This document shows, one piece after another, positions 1-7,685 of a stretch of 15,060 nucleotides of DNA. Source of the DNA: Gammaproteobacteria bacterium (lineage in GTDB: Bacteria; Pseudomonadota; Gammaproteobacteria; Arenicellales; Arenicellaceae); assembly GCA_030426005.1 (NCBI GenBank), contig JAUHZM010000041.1:1-15060 (forward strand). Direction: 5' to 3'. Under the pieces are notes generated by a model, which was not told the origin of the DNA, ran no database searches, and saw only the letters and a program-made list of their open reading frames with translations. The position numbers were made by a program, and so were the translations under genes. Position 1 is the stretch's first letter, and every line of letters begins with the position of its first letter.

Positions 1-3
1 ATC

Positions 4-8
4 GGAGG
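4..8 (+). promoter_or_regulatory. Shine-Dalgarno of the PQQ dehydrogenase
   Basis: GGAGG lies six bases before the ATG at 15. This consensus ribosome binding site fixes the start of the first gene, and the gene is therefore complete at its 5' end even though it begins almost at the window edge. Confidence 0.8.
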
Positions 9-14
9 CACACT

Positions 15-2270
15 ATGGCGGAGAGAGGCGCGCGATTTTTCGCGTACGGATGGGTATTGTTGGCATTAGCGGCGTGCGCACCGGAAACGCCGGTGACAGA
101 CCCGGCGGCGACCCAGCGTGAGGCAGAGGGCGAAGTCAAAGGCAGTCCTGCACATTTGCAACAGGTCACGCAGATTACCCAAACTCAACTTGAAAATGCG
201 CACAACCAATCCGCCGATTGGTTGAGTTACGGTCGAGATTATCGGGAAGATCGTTATTCCCCGCTCGCCAAGATCAATAAACAAACGGTATCAGAATTAG
301 GTTTAGCCTGGTCGCTTGACCTCGGGACGAAGCGCGGCATCCAGGCAACCCCGATTGTGGTCGATGGGATCATGTTTGTGACGGGCCCGTGGTCTGTCGT
401 CTGGGCGATCAACACCCGTGATGGTCAGATTTTGTGGAAATTCGACCCAGAGGTACCGCGCGACGTCGCCGGCCGCCTTTGCTGTGGCGTGGTCAATCGC
501 GGTGTGGCGATTTACCAAGGCGATGTCTTTGTCGGTACGCTCGACGGTCGCTTGATTTCATTGAATGCTGCCACCGGCAAACCTAACTGGTCAGTACAAA
601 CGGTGCCGACCGGCGAATTTTATTCGATTACCGGCGCACCGCGCATTGTCAAAGGCCGCGTGCTGATCGGAAACGGCGGCGCGGAATTTAAGGCCCGCGG
701 TTATGTCACAGCCTACGATGCGAAGTCCGGTGAACAAGCTTGGCGCTTTTACACTGTGCCCGGTAATCCGAAGGATGAATTCGAGCATCCAGATTTAGCG
801 CAGGCGGCACAGACCTGGAACGGCGAGTGGTGGCAGCAAGGCGGTGGCGGTACAGTCTGGGATGCCATCAATTACGACCCGGGACTGAACCTGGTTTACA
901 TTGGCGTCGGTAACGGTTCGCACTGGAACCGCGAGATCCGTAGCCCGGGTGGCGGTGATAACCTCTACCTCTCTAGTATTGTGGCGCTGGATGCCGACAG
1001 CGGTGCATATCGCTGGCATTTTCAAACCACACCAGGCGACAGCTGGGATTACACCGCGACGCAACCCATTATTCTGGCCGATATTGAGATCGACGGTGTG
1101 CTGCGTAAGGTATTAATGCAAGCGCCCAAGAACGGTTACTTCTATGTGCTGGACCGTGTAACTGGCGAGTTTATTTCCGGTGACAATTACGTGTATCAAA
1201 ACTGGACGACGGGGCTGGATGCTAAGGGGCGCCCGATTGAAGCACCGGGCGCACGGTACCTGAGCGGTCAGTCGCACTGGCTCACGCCAGGACCCCTCGG
1301 TGGTCATAATTGGTTCCCCATGGCGTTTAATCGCGATACGGGGTTGGTTTACATTCCAACCGGTCGGCAATCCATGGCATACACCTATAATCCGGCCATG
1401 GGCTATGCATCGCATGAGGCGATTGCTGGCCGCATAGGTGGCAATATTAGCTTGGAGAGCAAGCTGTACAATCAACCGGTATTTGACCCTAAGGCGCCAG
1501 CACCAGGGCAACGCAGTGGCCGCTTGATCGCGTATGACCCTGTGCGACATGAAGAGGTGTGGGGCGTGGATCAGCCGTTTTTCTACAATGGTGGTGTGTT
1601 GACCACCGCCGCCGGGCTGGTGATGCAAGGTGACGCGGAAGGCATGTTTACCATTCGTGACGCGGCCACTGGCGAGGCTCTTTGGCAGGCCGACGTGCGA
1701 TCCGGTGTGCTCGCACCACCGGTGACGTATGCGGTCGATGGCGAGCAATACATCTCGCTGGCGGTAGGTTGGGGCGGGAGTCAGGGAATGTTAGCCAAAG
1801 CGGTGCCGACACTGGCGCCGGGCACGATTTATACCTGGAAACTCGGTGGTGATGCCACCGCACCAACGCGCGCCACGGACTCAGTCAAACCGATTACAAC
1901 GTTGGCAAGTGATGCTGACCCGCTGACCATTGGTCGAGGTGTGAGTAGCTTTGTGAATCTTTGCTCTGGCTGCCACGAGCTGGGCATGGGTGGCGGCGCG
2001 GTGCCGGATCTAATTCGCTCCAACGACGGTGTGTTTGCGATCTACGACCAAATCTTGCAGCAAGGGTTATTGGCGGAGCAAGGTATGCCAAACTTTGCCG
2101 ATGTGTTGAGACCCGGTGAGGTTGACGCGATTAAGGCATACGTGTTGTATCATGCCAAGCGTGTGCGCGAAGGTGCGGACATGCTTACCCTGATGACAGA
2201 ATTGGCAGGTTTACAGTACCAGGCCGACGCCGCCGCGCAGTCATCCGAGGCATCACAATCTAACCAATAG
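15..2270 (+). CDS. PQQ-dependent quinohaemoprotein alcohol dehydrogenase, lipoprotein
   Basis: This 751-residue protein belongs to the PQQ-dependent methanol/ethanol dehydrogenase family and carries a C-terminal cytochrome c domain (type II quinohaemoprotein alcohol dehydrogenase). Such enzymes oxidise primary or secondary alcohols in the periplasm and pass electrons through haem c to the respiratory chain. The N-terminus has a hydrophobic stretch ending in a lipobox, LAAC (residues 18-21), so Cys21 should be lipidated. Ala at +2 predicts outer-membrane sorting. The eight-bladed propeller spans roughly 65-615. It shows the adjacent-cysteine pair C156-C157, the GNGS segment followed by SPGGGDN, and GDSWDYT with the predicted catalytic Asp345. 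Residue +2 from that Asp is Thr347, not the Asp typical of lanthanide enzymes, which suggests calcium. The haem motif CSGCH is at 650-654, with Met691 a likely axial ligand. The receptor gene follows after 17 bases. The substrate is not determinable. Confidence 0.95.
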   Translation: MAERGARFFAYGWVLLALAACAPETPVTDPAATQREAEGEVKGSPAHLQQVTQITQTQLENAHNQSADWLSYGRDYREDRYSPLAKINKQTVSELGLAWSLDLGTKRGIQATPIVVDGIMFVTGPWSVVWAINTRDGQILWKFDPEVPRDVAGRLCCGVVNRGVAIYQGDVFVGTLDGRLISLNAATGKPNWSVQTVPTGEFYSITGAPRIVKGRVLIGNGGAEFKARGYVTAYDAKSGEQAWRFYTVPGNPKDEFEHPDLAQAAQTWNGEWWQQGGGGTVWDAINYDPGLNLVYIGVGNGSHWNREIRSPGGGDNLYLSSIVALDADSGAYRWHFQTTPGDSWDYTATQPIILADIEIDGVLRKVLMQAPKNGYFYVLDRVTGEFISGDNYVYQNWTTGLDAKGRPIEAPGARYLSGQSHWLTPGPLGGHNWFPMAFNRDTGLVYIPTGRQSMAYTYNPAMGYASHEAIAGRIGGNISLESKLYNQPVFDPKAPAPGQRSGRLIAYDPVRHEEVWGVDQPFFYNGGVLTTAAGLVMQGDAEGMFTIRDAATGEALWQADVRSGVLAPPVTYAVDGEQYISLAVGWGGSQGMLAKAVPTLAPGTIYTWKLGGDATAPTRATDSVKPITTLASDADPLTIGRGVSSFVNLCSGCHELGMGGGAVPDLIRSNDGVFAIYDQILQQGLLAEQGMPNFADVLRPGEVDAIKAYVLYHAKRVREGADMLTLMTELAGLQYQADAAAQSSEASQSNQ

Positions 2271-2287
2271 GGCCCCAAAGCAACCCC

Positions 2288-4342
2288 ATGCAGTGTTTGA
2301 AGTTTTGTTTGCCGCTGGCAATGATCATCGGTAGCGGCATAGCGTATGCACAATCGAGTGATGAGCTAATCGAATCAGCGCGACCGTTGGAAGAAGTGGC
2401 GGTGATCAGTCGTCGGGTGGCTACGCCGTTGATCGACCTGCCATTATCCGAATTGAGTGCGGTGCATATTCAACAGGCGCTCAGCCAGGTGCCCGGCGTT
2501 AGTATGCAGCGTGGCAATGGGCAGGAGTCGCTACCGGCGATTCGCTCAGCGGTGCAAACCGGAGCGGGGGCCTGTGGCAGTGTGTTGGTGATGGAAGAGG
2601 GGATTCCCGTGCGTGGCGCTGGAGCGTGTAACGTGAATGAATTGTTTGATACGCATTTCGAGCAGGCTTCCAGTGTGGAAGTTGTGCGCGGTGCCAACTC
2701 AGCGTTCTATGGTAGTAACGCCTTGAACGGCAGCGTCAATCTGGTGTTATCGCCAGAGGCTTCTAACCGGGCTCGTTTGGAGCTTGGGTCTTACGATTAC
2801 CGCCGCCTGGCGGTCACGACGAATTATGGACAAGACACGGATACGCATGGTGCCGTGTTTCTGACCCTCACGGACGACGGAGGTTATCGAGATCAGGCCG
2901 GTTACGATCAGCAGAAACTCAGCTGGCGTCAACAGCATGCGATGAATGATTGGATAGTAAAAGTAGGCGCGACCATCACACAGCTCGATCAAGAAACGGC
3001 TGGTTTTATTGTCGGCGAAAACAGCTATCTGGATGCACGGCTGGCGAAGCAAAATTTAGACCTAGAAGCTTATCGAGAGTCACGTTCGGCACGGGCATGG
3101 GTGAAAGCGTCGCGTCAACTTGACGCCAATGATGACGTGAGCGGCACACTGTACGCCCGCGATACGTCGATGCAATTTCTGCAGCACTTTCTGCCGGGTG
3201 ATCCACTGGAAGACAATGCCCAAACTGGACTTGGGTGGCAGTCAGTTTGGCGCCATCAGCACTCAGACGCAATTCAGTGGGCGCTGGGTCTGGATGGCGA
3301 ATTTAACGCCTTGCAACTCACGCAATCACAAGCCGAAGCAACACCGGGTTCGGATTTTCTGCGCGAGACGATCCCGACCGGGATTCATTATGACTACGAC
3401 GTGGATGCACGCCAGCTAGCACTCTTCGGTCAACTTGATTGGCAGCTGAGTGACGCCTGGAGCATGGTGGCAGATCTGCGTTGGGAGTCCATGGAATATG
3501 ACTACGACAACCTCAGCCTCGATGGCCGCACACGGGACGACGGAACCGCCTGCGGCTTTGGTGGTTGTCGCTACAGTCGCCCCGCTGATCGGCGCGACCG
3601 CTTTGAGCATGTTTCACCTAAGCTTGAACTACGCTATCAGCCGAGCTCGCATTGGCAATGGTCTTTTCGCGTGGCGGACGCATTCCGTGCTCCGCAGGCC
3701 ACCGAGCTGTATCGTTTACAACGTGCGCAAACTGTGGCGGAGCTGGATGTGGTGAACGCATTGAGTGCCGAGTTCGCGGTGCGTTATACCTCGGATCGGA
3801 TTGTTGCATCCTTGGTCGCCTTCGATAGCCAATTTGACAATTTGATCATTCGCGACAGTGACTTTTTCAACGTAGACGGTCAGGCTGTGGACAGCCAAGG
3901 TCTTGAGCTGGCCGTGCAGTGGCAAATCAACTCAGCATGGCAGTGGCGCTTGAATGGGAGTTGGGCGACGCACCGCTACGCCTCTGACCAGCTCGTCGGC
4001 GAGGTAAACCTGAACGGTAACTTAGTGGACACCGCACCGAAGCACTTTGGCAGTACTCAGCTACGGTGGTCGCCAAATGCCAACGTTTCTCTGCAGGCAG
4101 GGTGGCAGCACATGGGCGCGTATTTTACCGACCCAGAAAACCAGCACCGTTACCCGGGTCACGATCTTTTACATCTGCGGGGTCAGCTCAAGCTTAACGA
4201 GGATTGGGCGGTCTCTATGCGTGTTAACAATGCATTGAATACGCGGTATGCGGAGCGCGCGGACTTTACGAGTTTCACCGGTGATCGCTACTTCCCGGGG
4301 CAGCCACGGTCGGTCTTTGTCAGTTTGGAGTGGCAGTACTGA
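2288..4342 (+). CDS. TonB-dependent outer-membrane receptor
   Basis: This 684-residue protein is a TonB-dependent receptor, a gated outer-membrane beta-barrel for active uptake powered by TonB-ExbBD. A signal peptide runs to about residue 21 (cleavage after AYA). A TonB-box-like segment EEVAVIS follows at 35-41. Next come a plug domain to about residue 160 (with VEVVRGANSAFYGSNALNG) and a long barrel rich in alternating aromatic residues, ending in a terminal Tyr. The plug carries two GAGAC motifs about 20 residues apart, and an extracellular-loop-like segment has a CGFGGC pair, so disulfides are possible. There is no clear Shine-Dalgarno before the ATG, which suggests translation coupled to the dehydrogenase gene 17 bases upstream. 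The ligand is unknown. Adjacency makes PQQ itself, or the alcohol oxidised by the neighbouring enzyme, reasonable candidates, but this is inference. The downstream monooxygenase overlaps it by one base. Confidence 0.93.
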   Translation: MQCLKFCLPLAMIIGSGIAYAQSSDELIESARPLEEVAVISRRVATPLIDLPLSELSAVHIQQALSQVPGVSMQRGNGQESLPAIRSAVQTGAGACGSVLVMEEGIPVRGAGACNVNELFDTHFEQASSVEVVRGANSAFYGSNALNGSVNLVLSPEASNRARLELGSYDYRRLAVTTNYGQDTDTHGAVFLTLTDDGGYRDQAGYDQQKLSWRQQHAMNDWIVKVGATITQLDQETAGFIVGENSYLDARLAKQNLDLEAYRESRSARAWVKASRQLDANDDVSGTLYARDTSMQFLQHFLPGDPLEDNAQTGLGWQSVWRHQHSDAIQWALGLDGEFNALQLTQSQAEATPGSDFLRETIPTGIHYDYDVDARQLALFGQLDWQLSDAWSMVADLRWESMEYDYDNLSLDGRTRDDGTACGFGGCRYSRPADRRDRFEHVSPKLELRYQPSSHWQWSFRVADAFRAPQATELYRLQRAQTVAELDVVNALSAEFAVRYTSDRIVASLVAFDSQFDNLIIRDSDFFNVDGQAVDSQGLELAVQWQINSAWQWRLNGSWATHRYASDQLVGEVNLNGNLVDTAPKHFGSTQLRWSPNANVSLQAGWQHMGAYFTDPENQHRYPGHDLLHLRGQLKLNEDWAVSMRVNNALNTRYAERADFTSFTGDRYFPGQPRSVFVSLEWQY

Positions 4343-5808
4343 TGCGGACAGAGACACATTCCCCCTACGAGGTGATCATTATTGGAGCTGGATTCGCTGG
4401 TCTGTGCATGGGAGTTAAGCTGCGTGACGCCGGGCAGAAAAACTTCATCATTTTGGAAAAAGCTGACGACCTGGGTGGCACCTGGCGCGAGAATACCTAT
4501 CCCGGTGCGGCCTGTGATATCCCCTCTGCACTTTATAGTTATTCGTTCGCGCACAATTCAGACTGGAAATCGATCTGGTCCGGTCAGGCGCAGATTCTAG
4601 CTTATCAGCACGCCGTGGCTGAGCAGCACCAATTAGAGCCGCATATTCGCTACCAGCAACACATCAATGCCTTGCAGTTCGACGCCGACCAGGCCGTGTG
4701 GAATGTGACCACCACAGAAGGAGCGCAATATCAGGCTCGGCATGTGGTCTCCGCGGTTGGTCAATTGCATCATCCTTCTGTACCAACGATTCCTGATGCC
4801 GCTGCCTATACCGGTACCTGTTTTCATTCGGCGCAATGGCGGCACGATGTGGATCTTGAGGGTAAACGCGTTGCTGTGATCGGGAATGCGGCGAGTGCCG
4901 TTCAGTTCATCCCGGAAGTAGCGGAACAAGCCGCACAAATGACGGTGTTTCAACGCAGCCCCAATTGGATCTTGCCCAAGGTGGATCGCAATTATGCGCA
5001 GTGGGAGCAACGACTATCAGCCCGCGCACCAAAGATAACGCGGCTGTATCGTTGGTTGATTTGGGCGTTGGGTGAGTATGTGTTGTTCCCCGCCATTCAA
5101 GGCAAGCCCATGCGTCGTTGGTTCATCAAGCAGCTGTGCCTTAGGAATTTACGCCGCACGGTAAAGGACCCAGAATTACGACGTAAACTGATACCAGATT
5201 ACCCGGTTGGGGCTAAGCGTGTGTTGTTCGGGGACCGTTATTTTCCGGCTTTAACGCGGGACAATGTGACGCTGTGTACCGACCCGATTACGGCATTCAC
5301 CCAAACCGGCTTACAAACAAAGACTGGCGATGAGCTCGAGTTCGATGTGGTCATTTATGGCACTGGTTTTAAAACCAATCCCTTTTTGGCCGACATTGAG
5401 GTGCTTGGCCGAGATCAGCAGCGATTACATTCGGCCTGGTCGGAGGGCGCGCATGCCTATCTGGGCATTTCCACGCATGGCTTTCCTAATTTGCACTTTT
5501 TGTACGGGCCAAATACCAACCTCGGGCATACCTCAATTCTGATCATGCTCGAGGCGCAGGCCGACTACGTGATGCGTTTGATAACACACCAGCAACAACT
5601 GGGTGTGCGATGTGGTGAAGTGCGAGATGCACAAGAAAAAGAGTTTAATGCCGAAGTGCAGCGGCGCATGAAGTCATTAGCGTTTAGTGAGATTGCCACC
5701 AGCTGGTACATGCATGATGGCAGGATAACCAATAACTGGGTTGGCGGCACCCGTGAATACCAACAGCGTTTGGCCGCATTCGAACCAAAGGACTATCAAT
5801 TTTGGTGA
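4342..5808 (+). CDS. Flavin-containing monooxygenase, Baeyer-Villiger type
   Basis: This 488-residue protein belongs to the class B flavoprotein monooxygenases, which use FAD, NADPH and O2 to insert oxygen next to a ketone or to oxidise a heteroatom. The FAD-binding GAGFAG motif is at residues 15-20. A Baeyer-Villiger fingerprint variant covers 156-167: the usual FxGxxxHxxxW(P/D) appears with Tyr156 first and Arg167 last, while Gly158, His162 and Trp166 are kept. The NADPH Rossmann motif reads GNAASA at 181-186, with Ala replacing the middle Gly. A late YGTGF motif is typical of the group. I chose the ATG at 4342, which overlaps the receptor stop (TGATG), over an in-frame GTG at 4330 that lies inside the receptor gene; a GGAG at 4327-4330 could serve as binding site. 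Tight coupling places it in the same operon as the receptor. Substrate class (cyclic, aromatic or linear ketone) cannot be assigned. Confidence 0.92.
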   Translation: MRTETHSPYEVIIIGAGFAGLCMGVKLRDAGQKNFIILEKADDLGGTWRENTYPGAACDIPSALYSYSFAHNSDWKSIWSGQAQILAYQHAVAEQHQLEPHIRYQQHINALQFDADQAVWNVTTTEGAQYQARHVVSAVGQLHHPSVPTIPDAAAYTGTCFHSAQWRHDVDLEGKRVAVIGNAASAVQFIPEVAEQAAQMTVFQRSPNWILPKVDRNYAQWEQRLSARAPKITRLYRWLIWALGEYVLFPAIQGKPMRRWFIKQLCLRNLRRTVKDPELRRKLIPDYPVGAKRVLFGDRYFPALTRDNVTLCTDPITAFTQTGLQTKTGDELEFDVVIYGTGFKTNPFLADIEVLGRDQQRLHSAWSEGAHAYLGISTHGFPNLHFLYGPNTNLGHTSILIMLEAQADYVMRLITHQQQLGVRCGEVRDAQEKEFNAEVQRRMKSLAFSEIATSWYMHDGRITNNWVGGTREYQQRLAAFEPKDYQFW

Positions 5809-5881
5809 GGCACTGAGTTTTGTGGTGTGCTCACATTCAGAATAATAATGAACTACTAATAATGCAGTGAGGATCGGAAGT
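5809..5881 (+). other. Intergenic spacer before acyl-CoA synthetase
   Basis: This is a 73-base A/T-rich gap with a repeated AATAATG-like motif. I see no convincing promoter boxes and no terminator hairpin, so readthrough from the monooxygenase gene into the synthetase gene is the simplest reading. An AGGA at 5870-5873 sits eight bases before the ATG at 5882. Confidence 0.4.
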
Positions 5882-7546
5882 ATGTCAGAGCAGTCAAAAC
5901 CTTGGGAATTTATCTATCGAGATGCAGGCGTGAGTGTGCCGCCATTTGATGAAAAAGCACTGAGTCTCTATGTCGAAGAGCATGCATCAAATTTCCCAGA
6001 CTTTCCGGCCCTCAAGTTTTATTCACGTGACATCAGCTACCGAGAGCTGGATCAGCTCGCCAACAAAATGGCCAATGTGTTGGCAGGCTTGGGCGTGAGT
6101 AAAGGCGATGTGGTCGGGTTCCACATGCCGAATATTCCGCAATACGTAATCGCCTTGTTGGCGGTCGCCAAGATTGGCTGTGCTGGTTCTGGCGTGTCAC
6201 CAATGCTGGCACCGAGTGAGCTTGCTTATCAGATCGAAGATGCCAATATTCGTGTGATGGTATCGCTGGATGCCTTGGCCCATAGCAGTCTGGCGGCGAT
6301 GGAAACGGTACCATCGTGCCTAAAGACGGTACTTGTCACGGGTGCAACAGATTATTTACAACCGGCTGAGTTTGAGCTGCCTGAGATTGCCGGTGTTGAC
6401 GTGCTGCGTTTGTTGCCTGAGATGGCATCAGCCAGCGATGCGTTTGAGCAGCGCCCTGTCGACTGGAATGACACGTTTTTGATTCAATACACCGGCGGCA
6501 CAACCGGGCGTCCTAAGGGCGCCATGTTGTCGGTTCGAAACATTGTTCGCTGCCCGGTAACCCAATACGCATTCACTCAACGAGAGGCCGGAAAAGATGT
6601 CTTTCTCACACCGTTTCGAATGTTTCATATTGCGGGCGTTGGCGGTGCGGTGAGTGGTCTGCGTTCAGGTTTATGCGGAATCCTGGTGCCGGACCCCAGA
6701 GATTTGGACTACATTTGCCATCAACTAAAACAGAATCCACCGTCCATCTTTGGCGCAGTGCCAACGTTGTACCAGATGCTGTTACAGAAAGAGGCTTTCC
6801 ATGAGATTGACTGGTCGCAGTTGAAAATGGCGGTCTCTGGCGCAGCACCATTGACGGCAGATGATCGACGTAAAATTGAAGCCGTGATCGGCAAAGACAA
6901 AGTGTGCGATGCGTTTGGGATGACCGAAACGTCACCGGTTTATATTGTTAACCCGCCGCATCGCATAAAACCGGCGGCACTGGGGATTCCTGTGCCGGGC
7001 GCCGATGTCAAAATCGTGGATGTGGAAACTGGCACCCGTGAGATGCCAGTGGGCGAGGCCGGTGAAATTATCACGTCGGGTCCTCATGTCATGAAAGGTT
7101 ACTTAAACTTACCCGAGGAGTCTGCCAAGGCGATGCGTGAGTTAGATGGCAAAACCTGGATGTACACCGGCGATGTCGGTTACATGGACGAAGAAGGTTA
7201 TGTCTACATCGCGGACCGCGCCAAAGATATGTTGATTGTCGGTGGTTTCAAAGTCTTCTCGGTTGAAGTGGAAGACAAATTAATTACCCTGGATTTTGTT
7301 GCCAATTCGGCCGTTGTTGGCAAACCGGATACCGAGCGTCCGGGCAATGACATCGTGGTGGTATTCGTTGAACGCTCACCTGAGTATGCCGGTCGCGATC
7401 CAGAGGAACTGGAAACAGAGCTGGTGGCATTCTGCCGCAAACATATGTCGCCTTATAAAGTCCCAAAAGAAGTGCGTTTTGTGGATGCGATTCCACTGAC
7501 TAATATCGGCAAGATCGATAAAAAAGCACTTCGCGCGCAGTTATAG
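5882..7546 (+). CDS. AMP-forming acyl-CoA synthetase
   Basis: This 554-residue ANL-superfamily enzyme activates a carboxylic acid with ATP to an acyl-adenylate and transfers it to coenzyme A in the cytoplasm. The P-loop YTGGTTGRPKG is at residues 203-213. The A5-type motif DAFGMTETSP, the A7/A8 segment YTGDVGYMDEEG...DRAKDMLIVGGFKV, and the A10 segment NIGKIDKKAL with the predicted catalytic Lys544 are all intact, so the enzyme should be active. The chosen ATG has AGGA at suitable spacing; an in-frame GTG at 5867 would add only five residues and lacks its own site. Overall it resembles FadD-like medium/long-chain or aryl-acid ligases, but chain length cannot be read. Its position between a monooxygenase and an acyl-CoA dehydrogenase gene suggests it activates the acid produced by the upstream steps. 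Confidence 0.93.
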   Translation: MSEQSKPWEFIYRDAGVSVPPFDEKALSLYVEEHASNFPDFPALKFYSRDISYRELDQLANKMANVLAGLGVSKGDVVGFHMPNIPQYVIALLAVAKIGCAGSGVSPMLAPSELAYQIEDANIRVMVSLDALAHSSLAAMETVPSCLKTVLVTGATDYLQPAEFELPEIAGVDVLRLLPEMASASDAFEQRPVDWNDTFLIQYTGGTTGRPKGAMLSVRNIVRCPVTQYAFTQREAGKDVFLTPFRMFHIAGVGGAVSGLRSGLCGILVPDPRDLDYICHQLKQNPPSIFGAVPTLYQMLLQKEAFHEIDWSQLKMAVSGAAPLTADDRRKIEAVIGKDKVCDAFGMTETSPVYIVNPPHRIKPAALGIPVPGADVKIVDVETGTREMPVGEAGEIITSGPHVMKGYLNLPEESAKAMRELDGKTWMYTGDVGYMDEEGYVYIADRAKDMLIVGGFKVFSVEVEDKLITLDFVANSAVVGKPDTERPGNDIVVVFVERSPEYAGRDPEELETELVAFCRKHMSPYKVPKEVRFVDAIPLTNIGKIDKKALRAQL

Positions 7547-7567
7547 CAGGTCGATTTACAGCACGGT

Positions 7568-7631
7568 CAGCGCCAAAAAGGTCAAGACTCGCACATAAGT
7601 TGGTGTGAAATGTCATAGGCGCTGGCGAGTC
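7568..7631 (+). other. Crossing inverted repeats (possible RNA pseudoknot)
   Basis: The gap between the synthetase and dehydrogenase genes (7547-7685) holds two perfect 7-base inverted repeats in crossed order. CAGCGCC (7568-7574) pairs with GGCGCTG (7618-7624), and GACTCGC (7586-7592) pairs with GCGAGTC (7625-7631). The two 3' arms are directly adjacent, so the pairs could form a coaxial pseudoknot in the mRNA leader of the dehydrogenase gene. Loops of 11 and 25 bases are long enough on paper. Single 7-base repeats occur often by chance, so only the adjacency is suggestive. No clear promoter boxes were found in this gap. Confidence 0.3.
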
Positions 7632-7685
7632 CAGTTTTTACAATATTGCCCCAAGCTTTAATTTCGAATTCAGTGAGAAGAATGT

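Noticed and set aside
1029..1060. Lanthanide-dependent alcohol dehydrogenase
   Set aside because: The position two residues after the predicted catalytic Asp345 is Thr, while lanthanide enzymes typically have Asp there.
1113..1748. 211-codon open frame on the minus strand
   Set aside because: It lies entirely inside the PQQ dehydrogenase gene, has no recognisable domain, and its composition (rich in Arg, His, Pro) is that of an antisense shadow.
4330..4342. GTG start for the monooxygenase
   Set aside because: The in-frame ATG at 4342 overlaps the receptor stop in the usual TGATG coupling pattern and has GGAG upstream; the GTG has no site of its own.
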